Source of the DNA: DASXMX01 sp036794395
Lineage (GTDB): Bacteria; Planctomycetota; Phycisphaerae; Tepidisphaerales; Tepidisphaeraceae
DNA length: 43,533 nt
Reading direction: 5' to 3'
NCBI GenBank assembly: GCA_036794395.1
Contig: DAIRGS010000018.1
Coordinates: 1-43,533 of the forward strand
How positions within the stretch are numbered: the first letter of the stretch is position 1; the number at the start of each line of letters is the position of its first letter. Under the pieces are notes generated by a model. It saw only the letters and a list, made by a program, of their open reading frames with translations, searched no databases and was not told the origin of the DNA. Of the stretch, positions 18,036-27,530 are shown piece after piece. The translations under genes were made by a program, and so were the position numbers.

Positions 18036-21000
18036 ATGCGTATCCGGGCAAGGCTGATCGCGGCGGCTGTTCTCTTCCTCGTCGGCGTCGAGCTTCCATT
18101 GCGGGCTGCACATGCGTCCGACGCCGATATCATTCGATCCGGCAAGCGGGCAACCGCACTGGTCGAAATCGGAGACGCCGGCACTGGCACTGCCTTTTGC
18201 ATCGATCCCAAAGGTCTATTCGTTATCAATCACCACGTTGTTGCGGCGCTGCCACCCGGACAGCGATTGCGCATCGTGATCAACCCGGCCGATGATGGCC
18301 AGCGTATTTTCGAGACCGACATCGTCGCCGTCAGCGAGAGTGCCGACCTCGCATTGATCTGGGCCAGAGATGCGACCAACCTCACGGCACTTTCGTTGGG
18401 TGACGACAAGGATCTGATCGAGACGCAGCCGATCACGGCGTTCGGCTATCCGTTCGGGAAGATGCTGGCGGTGGATTCAAAGCACTACCCAAGCATCAGC
18501 ATCAATACAGGAAAGGTGACCTCGCTTCGACGGGATGAAGGAAAGCTATCGCACATTCAGGTGGATGCGACGATTAATCCCGGGAACTCGGGCGGCCCGG
18601 TGCTCGACGCATCGGGGAAAGTGGTGGGGGTGATTTCTTCGGGAGTGCAAACCTTCTTCGGGCCGGCGGGGATCAACTTTGCGGTGCCTGTGAGCCGGCT
18701 GCGCGAGTTGGTCAACGTTCCGCATCTGCTGCTGGCAACGCCGGCTGTTTCATACGCCGACCGATTTCAGCCAGTGAATTTTACATGCCGTGTGATCGAT
18801 TTGGGGGCGGAGCACGCGGGGCTGAAGCTGACACTGACGCTGAACTCACCGGGCATGGCGCCACGAACGATCGACCTGGCACGGAACCCGGATGGTACAT
18901 TCAGTAGCAAGGCTGCCCCGGCGACAAAATCGGCGGGCGCTAGCCGAATGCTCGCGGCAAGCGTACTCGGGGAAAAGGGATTGGTGACGGGGTGGGTGCA
19001 GGATCATCCAATTCAAGTTGGGGCTTCGACTGTCGAGCTTTCAAAAGTGAAGACGTTTGATCGCTACCCGAATCCGCATGTGAAGACATCGGACGGGCGC
19101 GCAATCCAGGGAGAGGTCTCTGGACTCGGGCAAATCCAGTTTGCTTCCTCGGATGGGGGGAAGATCGATTTGGCCAGCTCGTTTCGTGTGCAAGTGAATT
19201 CGGCATCACAAGGCGAGGGTGGGGTGTCATACCGTGTACTCGCGCGCCAGGCAGAAAAGATTATTGCGGAACTTGGCGGGGTGATTTCGTTCAAAGACGC
19301 GCCCGAAAACGCACAAGGCGAGATTGAGACTGAACAACCTGTACCGGCGTACGGCGGATCAACCGAAGAGCCGTTGCAAACTATTCGACTACCGAGCGGC
19401 ATCGATAGCGCTAAGTTGGGCGGATCGGGCCAACTCCTGGCGGTTCACATCAAGCCGGCTCGCGTATTTGCGATCATCGATCTGCACGCCGCCAAGGTGA
19501 TTCGCTACATTCCGGTGGATGCCGACATCGTGGTTGCCGCCGCCGGGGCGAACGATCTGGTGATTTACGTGCACGGCTTGCATGAATTGCGACGGTATGA
19601 CCTGCGCAGCGGACGGTTGCTTTTGTCGTCGCGACTTGAAATCGACAGGCACCTGGATCGATTGGAAATGGGCGCCTCGTCTACCGGGCCGGTCCTGGCC
19701 CGAACAGGAAACAATCTCAAACGGTTCTACGATGTTCCGACACTGCGGCACATGACCATGCAGTGGAGGCAGACGATCTCGAACTTCGAGCAATACCGCG
19801 CATCGGCAGATGGTGCGACCTTTAGCGGATGGTTTGGCGGGGGCGCGTACCGGCTGCATACTTGGGCAAATAAAGTGACGGGCCGTTTTGTCGGCATCGA
19901 TTATGGAGACCTTTATCCGAACTTTGATGGGTCGGGCCTTTACACGTTGAATGCGGTGCTGGGCCCCGATTTTTCGCAGATCGTTCAAAAAACCGACGAG
20001 CACCGTTTTCTCCCGACCTGGTCACCGGGGCTTTACGTGCAGTTGGGGTTTGGGGGCCTCACATCACAAGTCCAGGCTGAACTACACAACGCGCTGGATC
20101 AGAAAGCAATCTGCGCCCTTCCACCGATGCCTGAATTGACGGTCGCTCCCAAAAGCAAGCCGGCCGATCTTTGGATCGACCGGCGAATGATGTTTTTCCC
20201 GGCGGATAATCTGATCGTTTCGATTCCATTTACCGATGACCGGGTCGTCATTCGTCATTTCGATTTTGATCGGGCGATCGCAAAGGCATCAGGAGGGGCG
20301 GCGATGTATGTCAAATCCGCGCCGCCGATGCGTTTTGTGGACGGGCGGCCGTATTCGTATGCAGTGCAGGTCGGTGGCGGAAAGCAGCCGTACAAATATC
20401 ACCTCGACGCCGGACCGGCGGGAATGAATCTGTCTGGTGCTGGCCGGCTGACATGGTCGCCGACTGCGGATATTGCCAGCGATGAAATTCCGGTGGTCGT
20501 TACGATCAGCGATGCCGGGGGCGGGCGAGTCGTCCATCGATTTGCGCTTCAGCCGGAGAGAAATCCCCCTGACCGATGCCCGAGGCTTCGCGTCGACGGA
20601 ACGGCAATTGCTGATGCCGTTCGCAGTGAATATGACAGGCTTTTCGCGGTGCTTGGCCGGAATACGACCGACGCTGCCACGTGTGCCAAGTTCGCAGAGT
20701 TATGTCTTGAAGAGCTTGACGCTCCGGAACTCGCACAGCAATTCCGGACGCGTCTGACACCCGACCTGGCACATATCGTGGAACTCGCGTCGCGACAGCC
20801 TGGGGAACTTGTGGATAAGGAAGCAACAGATCTTGCTCAATGGTATTTCGACCGAGGGAGCCGGCTCAAAGGGGAAGCAAAGACGATCTGCCTGCGCAAC
20901 GCGAGCCTTTACTGGAGCCAATGGACGCTCGGGCATCCGGAGATGGACGGGGCACGAACTGACGTCGAACGGAACTTTGGCGGGTCGTCGGAGGCATTCA

Positions 21001-22460
21001 AAATCGATCTGCTTTCGTTGCTGAAAAACGATCTGTACGTCTTGGGCGGATCGTGGAAGCTGACCAATAATGGCCTTGAGGCAGCAGGGGGCGACGCGGG
21101 TGACCAGCACCCGCGCGTTCAGTTTCCATGCCGGCCGGAGGGCAGCTACCGGCTACACGTCGAATTCACCGCCCAGGCCGGGCCGGAAGCCGATGTGATT
21201 TTTCCAGTCGGCGCCAGTAATGCGACGCTGGTCCTGGGCGGATGGAATGGTCATGCGGCGATCATGGAAATCCTGGGACAGCGGCCCAATCACAGCGAGT
21301 TTGGGCCATTCGTCATGCAGCCTAATCATCGTTATTCCGTGGATATCCTCGTGGCCTTGCGCGATGACGAGGCAAGTGTTTTCGTAACGTTGGATGGCGT
21401 TGCGTTGACGTCGTGGAAAGGTAAGCAGACGAACGTTCAGGCGAACGCCGCATGGTCGCCCGCGAACAAGGAATCGATCGGAGTCGGCTGTGCGAAAATG
21501 GCGGCGACGTTTCATGTTGCCACTCTGTTTCCGATCAATCGTGATCGCTTTACCCGCCCCGTCGTCACGCTCGGACCAACGCGGAACCTCGCAACGGCAA
21601 CCTATCTGTCTGATTTAAATCTGAATGCCAAGCACGATGCGTCTCATGCATTGGAAATGACGTCTGGGGCAACCATCTCTGTGCCGCTTGGAAAACGATA
21701 TTCGAGTTTTGAGGGGTCGGTGCACGGGGTGTCGGAATCGATGACTTTCAGGATCAAGTGTGATGGACGGGAGGTATGGACAGGGACGGCACGAAAGGGT
21801 GGGGCGGATCAGAGTTTTGCGGTGGACGTCCAAAATGCGGAGGTGATGGAAGTGAGCTGTACCGGACCCGCCGGAGCACGCGGCTTATGGGTCGCGCCGC
21901 GTATGCTGGGGATCGATGAGACGCCGGCAATCTCGAAGGATGCGCCACTGTGGAAACTGGCGAGCGAATCGGCGGGGAATGATCACGTCGCTCAGGCATC
22001 GAATTTAGTCGGGGGTCGCGGCGGGCAGAAGTTCGATGACTTTCCGCCAGGCGGGGGGGTGCTGGTGGGATTGCGCGTGACGATGGATCTCGATCAACGC
22101 GACTGGCACATCGCTTCCGTTCAAGGGGTTTACCTGACCGCCGACGGAAAGCGCGTGGCCGGCGAGCGTCATGGCCAGTACGGAAAGACCGCGGCCGCAT
22201 TTGATGCGCCGCCGGGATATGCGATTAGCGCTCTGCGCATCGCGGGGGAGAATATGGTGGATGGCTTTGATATCGCGTGCATGCCGCTGAACGAAAAGGG
22301 CCTTGGCCCCCAGGATGTGGACCCGAAACTGATTTGGCTTGGTCGGTCTAAACCCCGTGGGCCGAAGCGAGAGATCGGTGGATCCGGAAAACCGATCGTG
22401 GGTCTAAGCGGACGTGCCGGGGAAAAGCTCGAGGCATTGGGGGTTTACTTTGCGCCTTGA
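18036..22460 (+). CDS. Secreted HtrA-like trypsin-fold protease with long multidomain tail
   Basis: The ATG at 18036 follows GGGAGGG. A signal peptide (RARLIAAAVLFLVGVELPLRAAHA) precedes a trypsin-like domain (about 28-220). Its triad is visible: His67 in INHHVV, Asp104 in SADLAL, and Ser185 in NPGNSGGP. No PDZ domain follows. A region about 370-740 looks like WD/propeller blades, with an Ig-like module at about 770-845 ('GMNLSGAGRLTWSP'). After a further beta-rich region, an NPCBM-like domain (about 1199-1291) and a C-terminal jacalin-like beta-prism (about 1310-1474, ending GLSGRAGEKLEALGVYF) suggest carbohydrate binding. At 1474 residues it is three to four times a normal DegP. A secreted, glycan-targeted protease is the inference. 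Confidence 0.8.
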   Translation: MRIRARLIAAAVLFLVGVELPLRAAHASDADIIRSGKRATALVEIGDAGTGTAFCIDPKGLFVINHHVVAALPPGQRLRIVINPADDGQRIFETDIVAVSESADLALIWARDATNLTALSLGDDKDLIETQPITAFGYPFGKMLAVDSKHYPSISINTGKVTSLRRDEGKLSHIQVDATINPGNSGGPVLDASGKVVGVISSGVQTFFGPAGINFAVPVSRLRELVNVPHLLLATPAVSYADRFQPVNFTCRVIDLGAEHAGLKLTLTLNSPGMAPRTIDLARNPDGTFSSKAAPATKSAGASRMLAASVLGEKGLVTGWVQDHPIQVGASTVELSKVKTFDRYPNPHVKTSDGRAIQGEVSGLGQIQFASSDGGKIDLASSFRVQVNSASQGEGGVSYRVLARQAEKIIAELGGVISFKDAPENAQGEIETEQPVPAYGGSTEEPLQTIRLPSGIDSAKLGGSGQLLAVHIKPARVFAIIDLHAAKVIRYIPVDADIVVAAAGANDLVIYVHGLHELRRYDLRSGRLLLSSRLEIDRHLDRLEMGASSTGPVLARTGNNLKRFYDVPTLRHMTMQWRQTISNFEQYRASADGATFSGWFGGGAYRLHTWANKVTGRFVGIDYGDLYPNFDGSGLYTLNAVLGPDFSQIVQKTDEHRFLPTWSPGLYVQLGFGGLTSQVQAELHNALDQKAICALPPMPELTVAPKSKPADLWIDRRMMFFPADNLIVSIPFTDDRVVIRHFDFDRAIAKASGGAAMYVKSAPPMRFVDGRPYSYAVQVGGGKQPYKYHLDAGPAGMNLSGAGRLTWSPTADIASDEIPVVVTISDAGGGRVVHRFALQPERNPPDRCPRLRVDGTAIADAVRSEYDRLFAVLGRNTTDAATCAKFAELCLEELDAPELAQQFRTRLTPDLAHIVELASRQPGELVDKEATDLAQWYFDRGSRLKGEAKTICLRNASLYWSQWTLGHPEMDGARTDVERNFGGSSEAFKIDLLSLLKNDLYVLGGSWKLTNNGLEAAGGDAGDQHPRVQFPCRPEGSYRLHVEFTAQAGPEADVIFPVGASNATLVLGGWNGHAAIMEILGQRPNHSEFGPFVMQPNHRYSVDILVALRDDEASVFVTLDGVALTSWKGKQTNVQANAAWSPANKESIGVGCAKMAATFHVATLFPINRDRFTRPVVTLGPTRNLATATYLSDLNLNAKHDASHALEMTSGATISVPLGKRYSSFEGSVHGVSESMTFRIKCDGREVWTGTARKGGADQSFAVDVQNAEVMEVSCTGPAGARGLWVAPRMLGIDETPAISKDAPLWKLASESAGNDHVAQASNLVGGRGGQKFDDFPPGGGVLVGLRVTMDLDQRDWHIASVQGVYLTADGKRVAGERHGQYGKTAAAFDAPPGYAISALRIAGENMVDGFDIACMPLNEKGLGPQDVDPKLIWLGRSKPRGPKREIGGSGKPIVGLSGRAGEKLEALGVYFAP

Positions 22461-22610
22461 GCCACTTTGATGCTCCCCATCGTGGGGTGCGGAGTTCCCG
22501 ACAGAGGAGTTCAATGCGTCACACCCGCGCTGCCGATGCGCATCGAGTCTTTCAAAAGTTATGTCATTTCGGGGCGGTTTATCGGCGTGCGCCTAAGATT
22601 TAGATCGGTT

Positions 22611-22868
22611 CTAAACTGGTGCGACAGACGTTAGTCGATCTGAAGTTTCTTCGGGGCCAGCCCGCTCAGCATGTTTCGGCACATCCGCCTTCGCGAGGTC
22701 GAGAACCGCCAAGGCAAGCCCTTCAGTGACCGTTGGAAAGTCAGCCAGAAACTCTGCGACCGTGTACCCTTTCTTTAGGTGATCAAACAGCGACGAAACG
22801 GGTACGCGCGTTCCGGCAAAACACGGGATCCCGCCCTGGATGTTTTTATTGATGGTAATGACGTTCAT
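22611..22868 (-). CDS. DUF433 family protein (orphan antitoxin-like)
   Basis: The ATG at 22868 (85 residues) starts directly at the family's opening; a longer start at 22892 adds eight residues. MNVITINKNIQGGIPCFAGT, then RVPVSSLFDHLKKGYTVAEF and LADFPTVT, is the DUF433 signature, a small winged-helix-like fold. DUF433 genes usually pair with a downstream PIN-like DUF5615 toxin gene. Here the 150 nt beyond the stop hold no such frame, so this copy is an orphan. The C-terminal 25 residues (HAERAGPEETSDRL) diverge from the family. It lies 33 nt downstream of the methyltransferase gene. Confidence 0.8.
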   Translation of the reverse strand: MNVITINKNIQGGIPCFAGTRVPVSSLFDHLKKGYTVAEFLADFPTVTEGLALAVLDLAKADVPKHAERAGPEETSDRLTSVAPV

Positions 22869-22901
22869 GAGTCCATTATACGCTATGCCCAATCAAATTA
22901 T

Positions 22902-23519
22902 TCACAAAGAAGGGCGATGAAGCCTGGGAACAAACCGCCCGACGCCCGCGCAATAGCTCGCATATTGCTCACCATGAATGCTCTTTAAATGCTCCTCCTC
23001 GCGGCGGGCCTCCCATTGAAGTAGAAACACGTGCGCGACTCCGACTGCAATCATCAGCGGGCTCGGAATCGCAATAACCGTGACCACGATCATCGCCTGC
23101 GAAAGTGCATAAATCGGGTGCCGGACGTAAGCGTAAGGCCCCCCCAATACCAGCGTGTTTTGTTCTGTCGGGTCAATCCCCATCCGCCAGTTCTTTCCCA
23201 TCGTCTTCCAGCACACCCAGCTCGCCCACAAACACGCCCCCGCAGCCAGAGCCGTCAGCCATGCAATCCAGGGTGAGGCGTATAGAGGCCGAATGACGAC
23301 CAGATGCGTTGAGGTGAGCGCGGTCATGAACGGATGAACGATCCAGGTGACGACGACCGGAATCCAGATGATCCGAAGTAAACGCCCCACGGGTTCAGGC
23401 GGCAGAAAATTTGCCGCTCGCCCGGTCTTCTTCCGTGCCTTGCGCGCCATCCGAACAACACGCGCCCAATAAAATGCCACGAGCAGTCCGATGCACAGTG
23501 CCGCCAGACGATACGCCAT
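22902..23519 (-). CDS. Isoprenylcysteine carboxyl methyltransferase-family membrane protein
   Basis: The 205-residue protein has four to five transmembrane helices and the ICMT/PEMT signature near the C-terminus: GGPYAYVRHPIYALSQ followed by WEARREEEHLKSIHGEQYAS and Y-x-x-x-V-x-R-F-x-P. That motif binds S-adenosylmethionine at the membrane surface in this family. Bacterial members methylate lipids or unknown small substrates; the substrate cannot be read here. It lies 58 nt downstream of the MFS transporter on the same strand, so they may be co-transcribed. Confidence 0.8.
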   Translation of the reverse strand: MAYRLAALCIGLLVAFYWARVVRMARKARKKTGRAANFLPPEPVGRLLRIIWIPVVVTWIVHPFMTALTSTHLVVIRPLYASPWIAWLTALAAGACLWASWVCWKTMGKNWRMGIDPTEQNTLVLGGPYAYVRHPIYALSQAMIVVTVIAIPSPLMIAVGVAHVFLLQWEARREEEHLKSIHGEQYASYCAGVGRFVPRLHRPSL

Positions 23520-23577
23520 TCAGGTGTCCTTCAAACCTCGATCAGCGGTCAGTTGTAATTCGACCCTGGTCTTTGCG

Positions 23578-24894
23578 TTAATCAGCGGGTGTTTCCACCG
23601 CGAGCCGCGAACCTGCGAGTTCTGTATCGGCTTCGAGGTAGCGGGCGCCCCAAAGCCAGAGAACGCCGGCAAGGGCCATCACCGCCGCAACGAGGATGAA
23701 CGCGGCATTCCAACTGTGATGGCCGATCTTTCCCAATAGTGGCGGCGAAGCGGCATCGCCCAGAATATGGATGACGCAAATGTTCACCGCGAATGCGGTA
23801 GCTCTCACCGACGGATGCGTGACGTTGGCAAGGATTGCATTCGAAGGCCCCGTATTAAAAAACAGACAGAATACGGCAATCGACAGCATCACCCACGCCC
23901 ACGGAAACGGCGCATAAAGCATTGCAATCACGAACGGGCACGCGAGTAGAATCCCAACCGCGGAAACCAGGAAGTATGATCCCGGAAAACGAGCGCGAAG
24001 CTTGTCACCCGTCCAACCCCCGGCCAACGTCGCCAGCAGTCCCGCGACAACGACGATGCCCCCGAACTTGGTATTCACCTCACCCAAGTCACCAGCCTGG
24101 CGATGGTCCACGAAATACTTGGGAATCCAGAACGAGATCCCCCCGATCGCGAACGTCATCGCGGCCATTCCCAGCGTATCGAGCACGTATGATGGCGTTT
24201 TGAGCAGAATCAAGTAATCCCGCAGGCCGGCTTTGTGGCCGGTTGAACCCACACCGGCATCATTCAGGCCACGAGGCGGGTCTTTCATGAAGAAGCACAG
24301 CACACCGAGCAACAACCCAGGCGGGACAACCGCATAAAACGCGGCGCGCCAGCCATAATGCTTCGCAATCAATCCACCCAGCACATATCCAAACGCGCTA
24401 CCGACGGGAATGGCGGCATAAAACCACGCAAGCACCGATCCACGCTTCGAAACTGGATAGAGATCCGAGATGATCGTCGGCGCCGATGGCCCATATCCAG
24501 CTTCTCCCACGCCCACAAACAAGCGCGTAATCAAAAGCATCATGAAAAAGCCGGCAAGTCCCGACGCGCCCGTCGCAAGGCTCCAAAGAATCACGCTCAC
24601 GCCCACCAAAAGCCACCGCGACATGCGGTCGGCCAGCCACCCGAACAACGGGGCCATCACCAGGTAGGAAACTATAAATGCGGTGGCCAGAGAGCCCATC
24701 CAGAACTCAGCGTTCGGATCGCCCGGCCTAAAAAAATCCTTTTGAACTGCTGGTTCGACTGCCGCCAACACGTACCGATCAACATAGTTAAACATGTTGA
24801 TCGACAACAGAAGAACCAACGAACTGAGGGCCCGGGGCTGTGACGGGGCGGAGTCCAAGGTTTGTGATGGTGGAGTCGGCGCAGAAGTGGACAT
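23578..24894 (-). CDS. MFS transporter, spinster-like
   Basis: The 438-residue protein has a Pro/Ser-rich N-terminus and about twelve transmembrane helices. Helix 1 carries NMFNYVDRYVLAAV, the spinster/FucP-like start. MFS motif A follows helix 2 as FGWLADRMSRWLLVG, and GVGEAGYGPSAPTIISD is the spinster-type helix 4-5 loop. Substrates in the family range from lipids to organic acids, and none can be assigned here. A palindrome GGGCATAATGCCC (24900-24912) sits just upstream of the start codon and may be an operator. 183 nt separate it from the ThuA-like gene upstream. Confidence 0.85.
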   Translation of the reverse strand: MSTSAPTPPSQTLDSAPSQPRALSSLVLLLSINMFNYVDRYVLAAVEPAVQKDFFRPGDPNAEFWMGSLATAFIVSYLVMAPLFGWLADRMSRWLLVGVSVILWSLATGASGLAGFFMMLLITRLFVGVGEAGYGPSAPTIISDLYPVSKRGSVLAWFYAAIPVGSAFGYVLGGLIAKHYGWRAAFYAVVPPGLLLGVLCFFMKDPPRGLNDAGVGSTGHKAGLRDYLILLKTPSYVLDTLGMAAMTFAIGGISFWIPKYFVDHRQAGDLGEVNTKFGGIVVVAGLLATLAGGWTGDKLRARFPGSYFLVSAVGILLACPFVIAMLYAPFPWAWVMLSIAVFCLFFNTGPSNAILANVTHPSVRATAFAVNICVIHILGDAASPPLLGKIGHHSWNAAFILVAAVMALAGVLWLWGARYLEADTELAGSRLAVETPAD

Positions 24895-24899
24895 CGGGC

Positions 24900-24912
24900 G
24901 GGCATAATGCCC
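24900..24912. promoter_or_regulatory. Palindrome just upstream of the MFS gene
   Basis: GGGCAT-A-ATGCCC is a perfect inverted repeat centred about 12 nt before the minus-strand ATG at 24894. Its place, where a ribosome or RNA polymerase would bind, fits an operator; there is no other support. Confidence 0.3.
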
Positions 24913-25078
24913 GTCAGCTTGAACAATTGCAACGCGTTAGCGGCTAAATGAGCACGTACGATTTATCACTTGCGGCGATGGCTTCTCGTTCAACTTTTGC
25001 CAGTAATGCTACCCCGACGTTCATTCCCGCGATGGAACTTCGCCCGACCCCATTTCCATATTAGGCAATCTCCAACTC

Positions 25079-25915
25079 CTACTCTCCCGCCGCCCATCTT
25101 ACCGCCGCTGGAATGAACTGCTTTCCGAACGGTGTATCCAGGGACCGCAGATCATGGCCCAGATCCGTATAGAAAAACCGCCCGCCGCCACCGATATGCG
25201 TCCAGGCGCACGGATGATCCTTCCCCATCGGCTTCCCGCCCCGCGCTTTAAAATAATCCCGCACGGGCTCGTAGCTCGACTCATCCACCCGCATCAGCAC
25301 CTGAAACCCCGGCAGCCCCGTTACCGCTCGCGTGTGGTTGTGCCAGTCTGCCGAATATTCAAACTGATCCGGCATCCCCTTCAGCCCAGGGAAATTTTTC
25401 CCCGCCGGGTCTACATTGATCCGTACCTTGCTGAAGTCCGAATCGCTGTCGAAATCCGCGCCGGCGATTTCCGTTAGCCATGGCCACGTAGCCGTCTGAT
25501 GTACCAATGCCGCGTGCAACCCCACGATCCCGCCTCCGGCCTTGTAAAAATCTTCAATCGCCTTCAACTGCACCGGCTTCATCACCTCGCCCATTGCGTT
25601 CGAATTATTCAATATCAACACCTGATACTCGCGCAGCCGTGCCGGAGTGATGTCTTCCGCAGTCTCGGTCACATCCACCTTAAACCCCTCCCGCGCCCCC
25701 ATCTCCACCAGCCAGCCATTGGTCTTTGGGATTTCCGGATGCCGAAACCACCCCGTCTTCGAATACACCAGCACCCGCTTTAAATGCGCCTCCTGCGCTG
25801 CCGGCGTTGCGGCCTGCCCCCCGGCCATCCGCACTCCCAACCCACACGCCACCAACAACGCAGCCGCCATTCCAGCCCAAACAATCCGCACGATCCGAAT
25901 CCCATCGCGTACCAT
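25079..25915 (-). CDS. ThuA domain protein, exported
   Basis: The ATG at 25915 (278 residues) follows a strong GGAGGAG, so upstream in-frame starts are discarded. The signal peptide is IVRIVWAGMAAALLVACGLG. The ThuA fold (class I glutamine-amidotransferase-like, without catalysis) shows VLVYSKTGWFRHPEIPKTN at the start, 'YQVLILNNSNAM', 'GGGIVGLHAALVHQTATWPW', then DWHNHTR, and ends 'GGGRFFYTDLGHD...LDTPFGKQFIPAAVRWAAG'. ThuA-like proteins are abundant in Planctomycetota near sugar-metabolism genes. The usual role is in trehalose or other disaccharide use, but the exact reaction is not fixed. Two adjacent palindromes (25944-25965) lie upstream. Confidence 0.85.
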   Translation of the reverse strand: MVRDGIRIVRIVWAGMAAALLVACGLGVRMAGGQAATPAAQEAHLKRVLVYSKTGWFRHPEIPKTNGWLVEMGAREGFKVDVTETAEDITPARLREYQVLILNNSNAMGEVMKPVQLKAIEDFYKAGGGIVGLHAALVHQTATWPWLTEIAGADFDSDSDFSKVRINVDPAGKNFPGLKGMPDQFEYSADWHNHTRAVTGLPGFQVLMRVDESSYEPVRDYFKARGGKPMGKDHPCAWTHIGGGGRFFYTDLGHDLRSLDTPFGKQFIPAAVRWAAGE

Positions 25916-25943
25916 TTTCGCTCCTCCAGAGGTCCATCGCCCA

Positions 25944-25965
25944 TGCAATTGCAAGGTGTTCACCT
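25944..25965. promoter_or_regulatory. Two overlapping palindromes upstream of the ThuA-like gene
   Basis: TGCAATTGCA (25944-25953) is a perfect 10-bp palindrome, directly followed by AGGTG-TT-CACCT (25954-25965). Both lie 30-50 nt upstream of the ThuA ATG, a common operator position. Symmetry is the only evidence. Confidence 0.3.
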
Positions 25966-26099
25966 CTTCTACTGATGTGGCCCCGCGCCGTGGTTTCGTT
26001 TTCGCGTCAAAACGCGCTAGCGATACTGGATTCGCGACTGCGGGCGGGAACGATAAATAAAGCCGTTCAGGCGCTCCCCGCCAATTCACACACATCGAT

Positions 26100-27035
26100 T
26101 TAACGGGAAGGCAGCAGCGGGGCGGCGGTGATTTGCGGGTGATCCTTCCGAGCCAAGTTCGCCGCCGCGGCATTCGACGCGACCTGCTTCACATCCTTGC
26201 AGCCCGGAATCACGCTGGTCACCGCATCGTGCCTTAGGCACCACGCCAGCGCCCACTGTGCCATGTTCACCCCTTCGGGCACTTCGGTTTGCGCGATTTT
26301 TTGAACTTCGCGCAGTTTCTCCTCCACCTTCTGTGGATCTTGTGACGATCGGACATCTCCCGCGCCAAACCGCATGCCCGGCTTATACTTGCCCGATAGC
26401 AGTCCGCTGGCCAGCGGAACGCGCGCCAGTACCCCCAAATCCTGGCGTTGGCAGGATTGCAGCAGTCCTTCCTCTGGTTTGCGGTCAAGGCGGTTGTAGA
26501 CCACCTGAACCGCTTTGGCTGCAACTTCCGTCGCACGATCGATCTGGAATAGATTATCGTTGGGGCTCACCGAGATGCCCAGGTGACGAACTTTCCCCGC
26601 CCTCACCTGATCGTTCAGCATTTCCCACAAGCCCGGCGTCTGGAACATCTCATAATTGCCTGAATGAAATTGATACAGGTCGATGTAATCGGTTTGCAGG
26701 GCTTTGAGCGATCCCTCCAGTTGTTTTAGAACATCCGCCGGTTCGTAGACCGTCGTGCGATCGAGATATCCGTGAAAGTGATGTCCGAATTTCGTGGCCA
26801 GCACCCATTTCTCGCGATCCCGGCTGATCGCATTTCCGACTAGCCGTTCCGAAAGATGATCGCCGTAGCATTCGGCCGTATCGACGAGATTAATTCCGCA
26901 TTCGCGCGAACGATCGAAGATTTGATCAACCTCGCCCTGTTCAAAGTTCTTTCCCCACTCGCCGCCGTACTGCCAGGTTCCGATGCCCACGACGGAAACA
27001 ACCAGATCCGTTTTGCCAAGTCTTCGATATTGCAT
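26100..27035 (-). CDS. Aldo/keto reductase
   Basis: The 311-residue protein opens MQYRRLGKTDLVVSVVGIGT, the standard aldo/keto reductase start. The catalytic tetrad is readable: Asp52 and Tyr57 in VDTAECYG, Lys82 in ATKFGHH, and His124 in YQFHSGN. A late NADPH-site signature, SVIPGCKDVKQVASNAAA, is present. It reduces aldehydes or ketones with NAD(P)H in the cytoplasm; the substrate is unknown. It starts 33 nt after the AhpD-like gene, so the two are probably one operon, with the ThuA-like gene downstream. Confidence 0.9.
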   Translation of the reverse strand: MQYRRLGKTDLVVSVVGIGTWQYGGEWGKNFEQGEVDQIFDRSRECGINLVDTAECYGDHLSERLVGNAISRDREKWVLATKFGHHFHGYLDRTTVYEPADVLKQLEGSLKALQTDYIDLYQFHSGNYEMFQTPGLWEMLNDQVRAGKVRHLGISVSPNDNLFQIDRATEVAAKAVQVVYNRLDRKPEEGLLQSCQRQDLGVLARVPLASGLLSGKYKPGMRFGAGDVRSSQDPQKVEEKLREVQKIAQTEVPEGVNMAQWALAWCLRHDAVTSVIPGCKDVKQVASNAAAANLARKDHPQITAAPLLPSR

Positions 27036-27068
27036 GGATGGAGTGTAGGCGTGGGATGGTTATTGCGT

Positions 27069-27530
27069 TCACCGAAATTGTCCCGGCTTATACCCGCCGG
27101 CTTCAGTCCGAAACGCCACGCTCATCCGGTTCCAACTGTTAATCGCGATGACGACCATCGTGAGGTCGACCAATTCCTTCTCCGAGAAGTGGCTGCGGAC
27201 GGCCTCATAAACCGAATCGGGCACGTACCCGTCGGTAAGCACCGTCACGGCTTCAGTCCACCGAAATGCCGCCCGCTCGCGATCCGTGTAGTACGGGCTC
27301 TCCTCCCAGGCCATCAATCCATATAGCCGCTGCTCGGTCTCACCTTCGGCGCGAAGATCTTTCCAATGCATGTCGATGCAGAAGGCGCATTTGTTGATCT
27401 GCGACGCCCGAAGTTTCACGAGCTCAATGAAGCGCGGTTCCAATCCACACGTCCGCGCATATTTCTCCACGCCCGCCAGCACCTGATATGCGCCACATGC
27501 CACCGAAGGCCAGTTAATCCTGCTTTTCAT
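27069..27530 (-). CDS. Carboxymuconolactone decarboxylase/AhpD-like protein
   Basis: The ATG at 27530 (153 residues) follows AGGGA; the longer in-frame start lies across an N gap and is not credible. The family core reads ELVKLRASQINKCAFCIDMH, with the redox Cys48 and Cys51 (CxxC) and His55 of AhpD-type alkylhydroperoxidase domains. Then comes ERAAFRWTEAVTVL and LVDLTMVVIAINSWNRM. Members act in peroxide defence or as small disulfide-cycling oxidoreductases. The CxxC-x3-H motif supports catalysis rather than true lactone decarboxylation. Confidence 0.85.
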   Translation of the reverse strand: MKSRINWPSVACGAYQVLAGVEKYARTCGLEPRFIELVKLRASQINKCAFCIDMHWKDLRAEGETEQRLYGLMAWEESPYYTDRERAAFRWTEAVTVLTDGYVPDSVYEAVRSHFSEKELVDLTMVVIAINSWNRMSVAFRTEAGGYKPGQFR

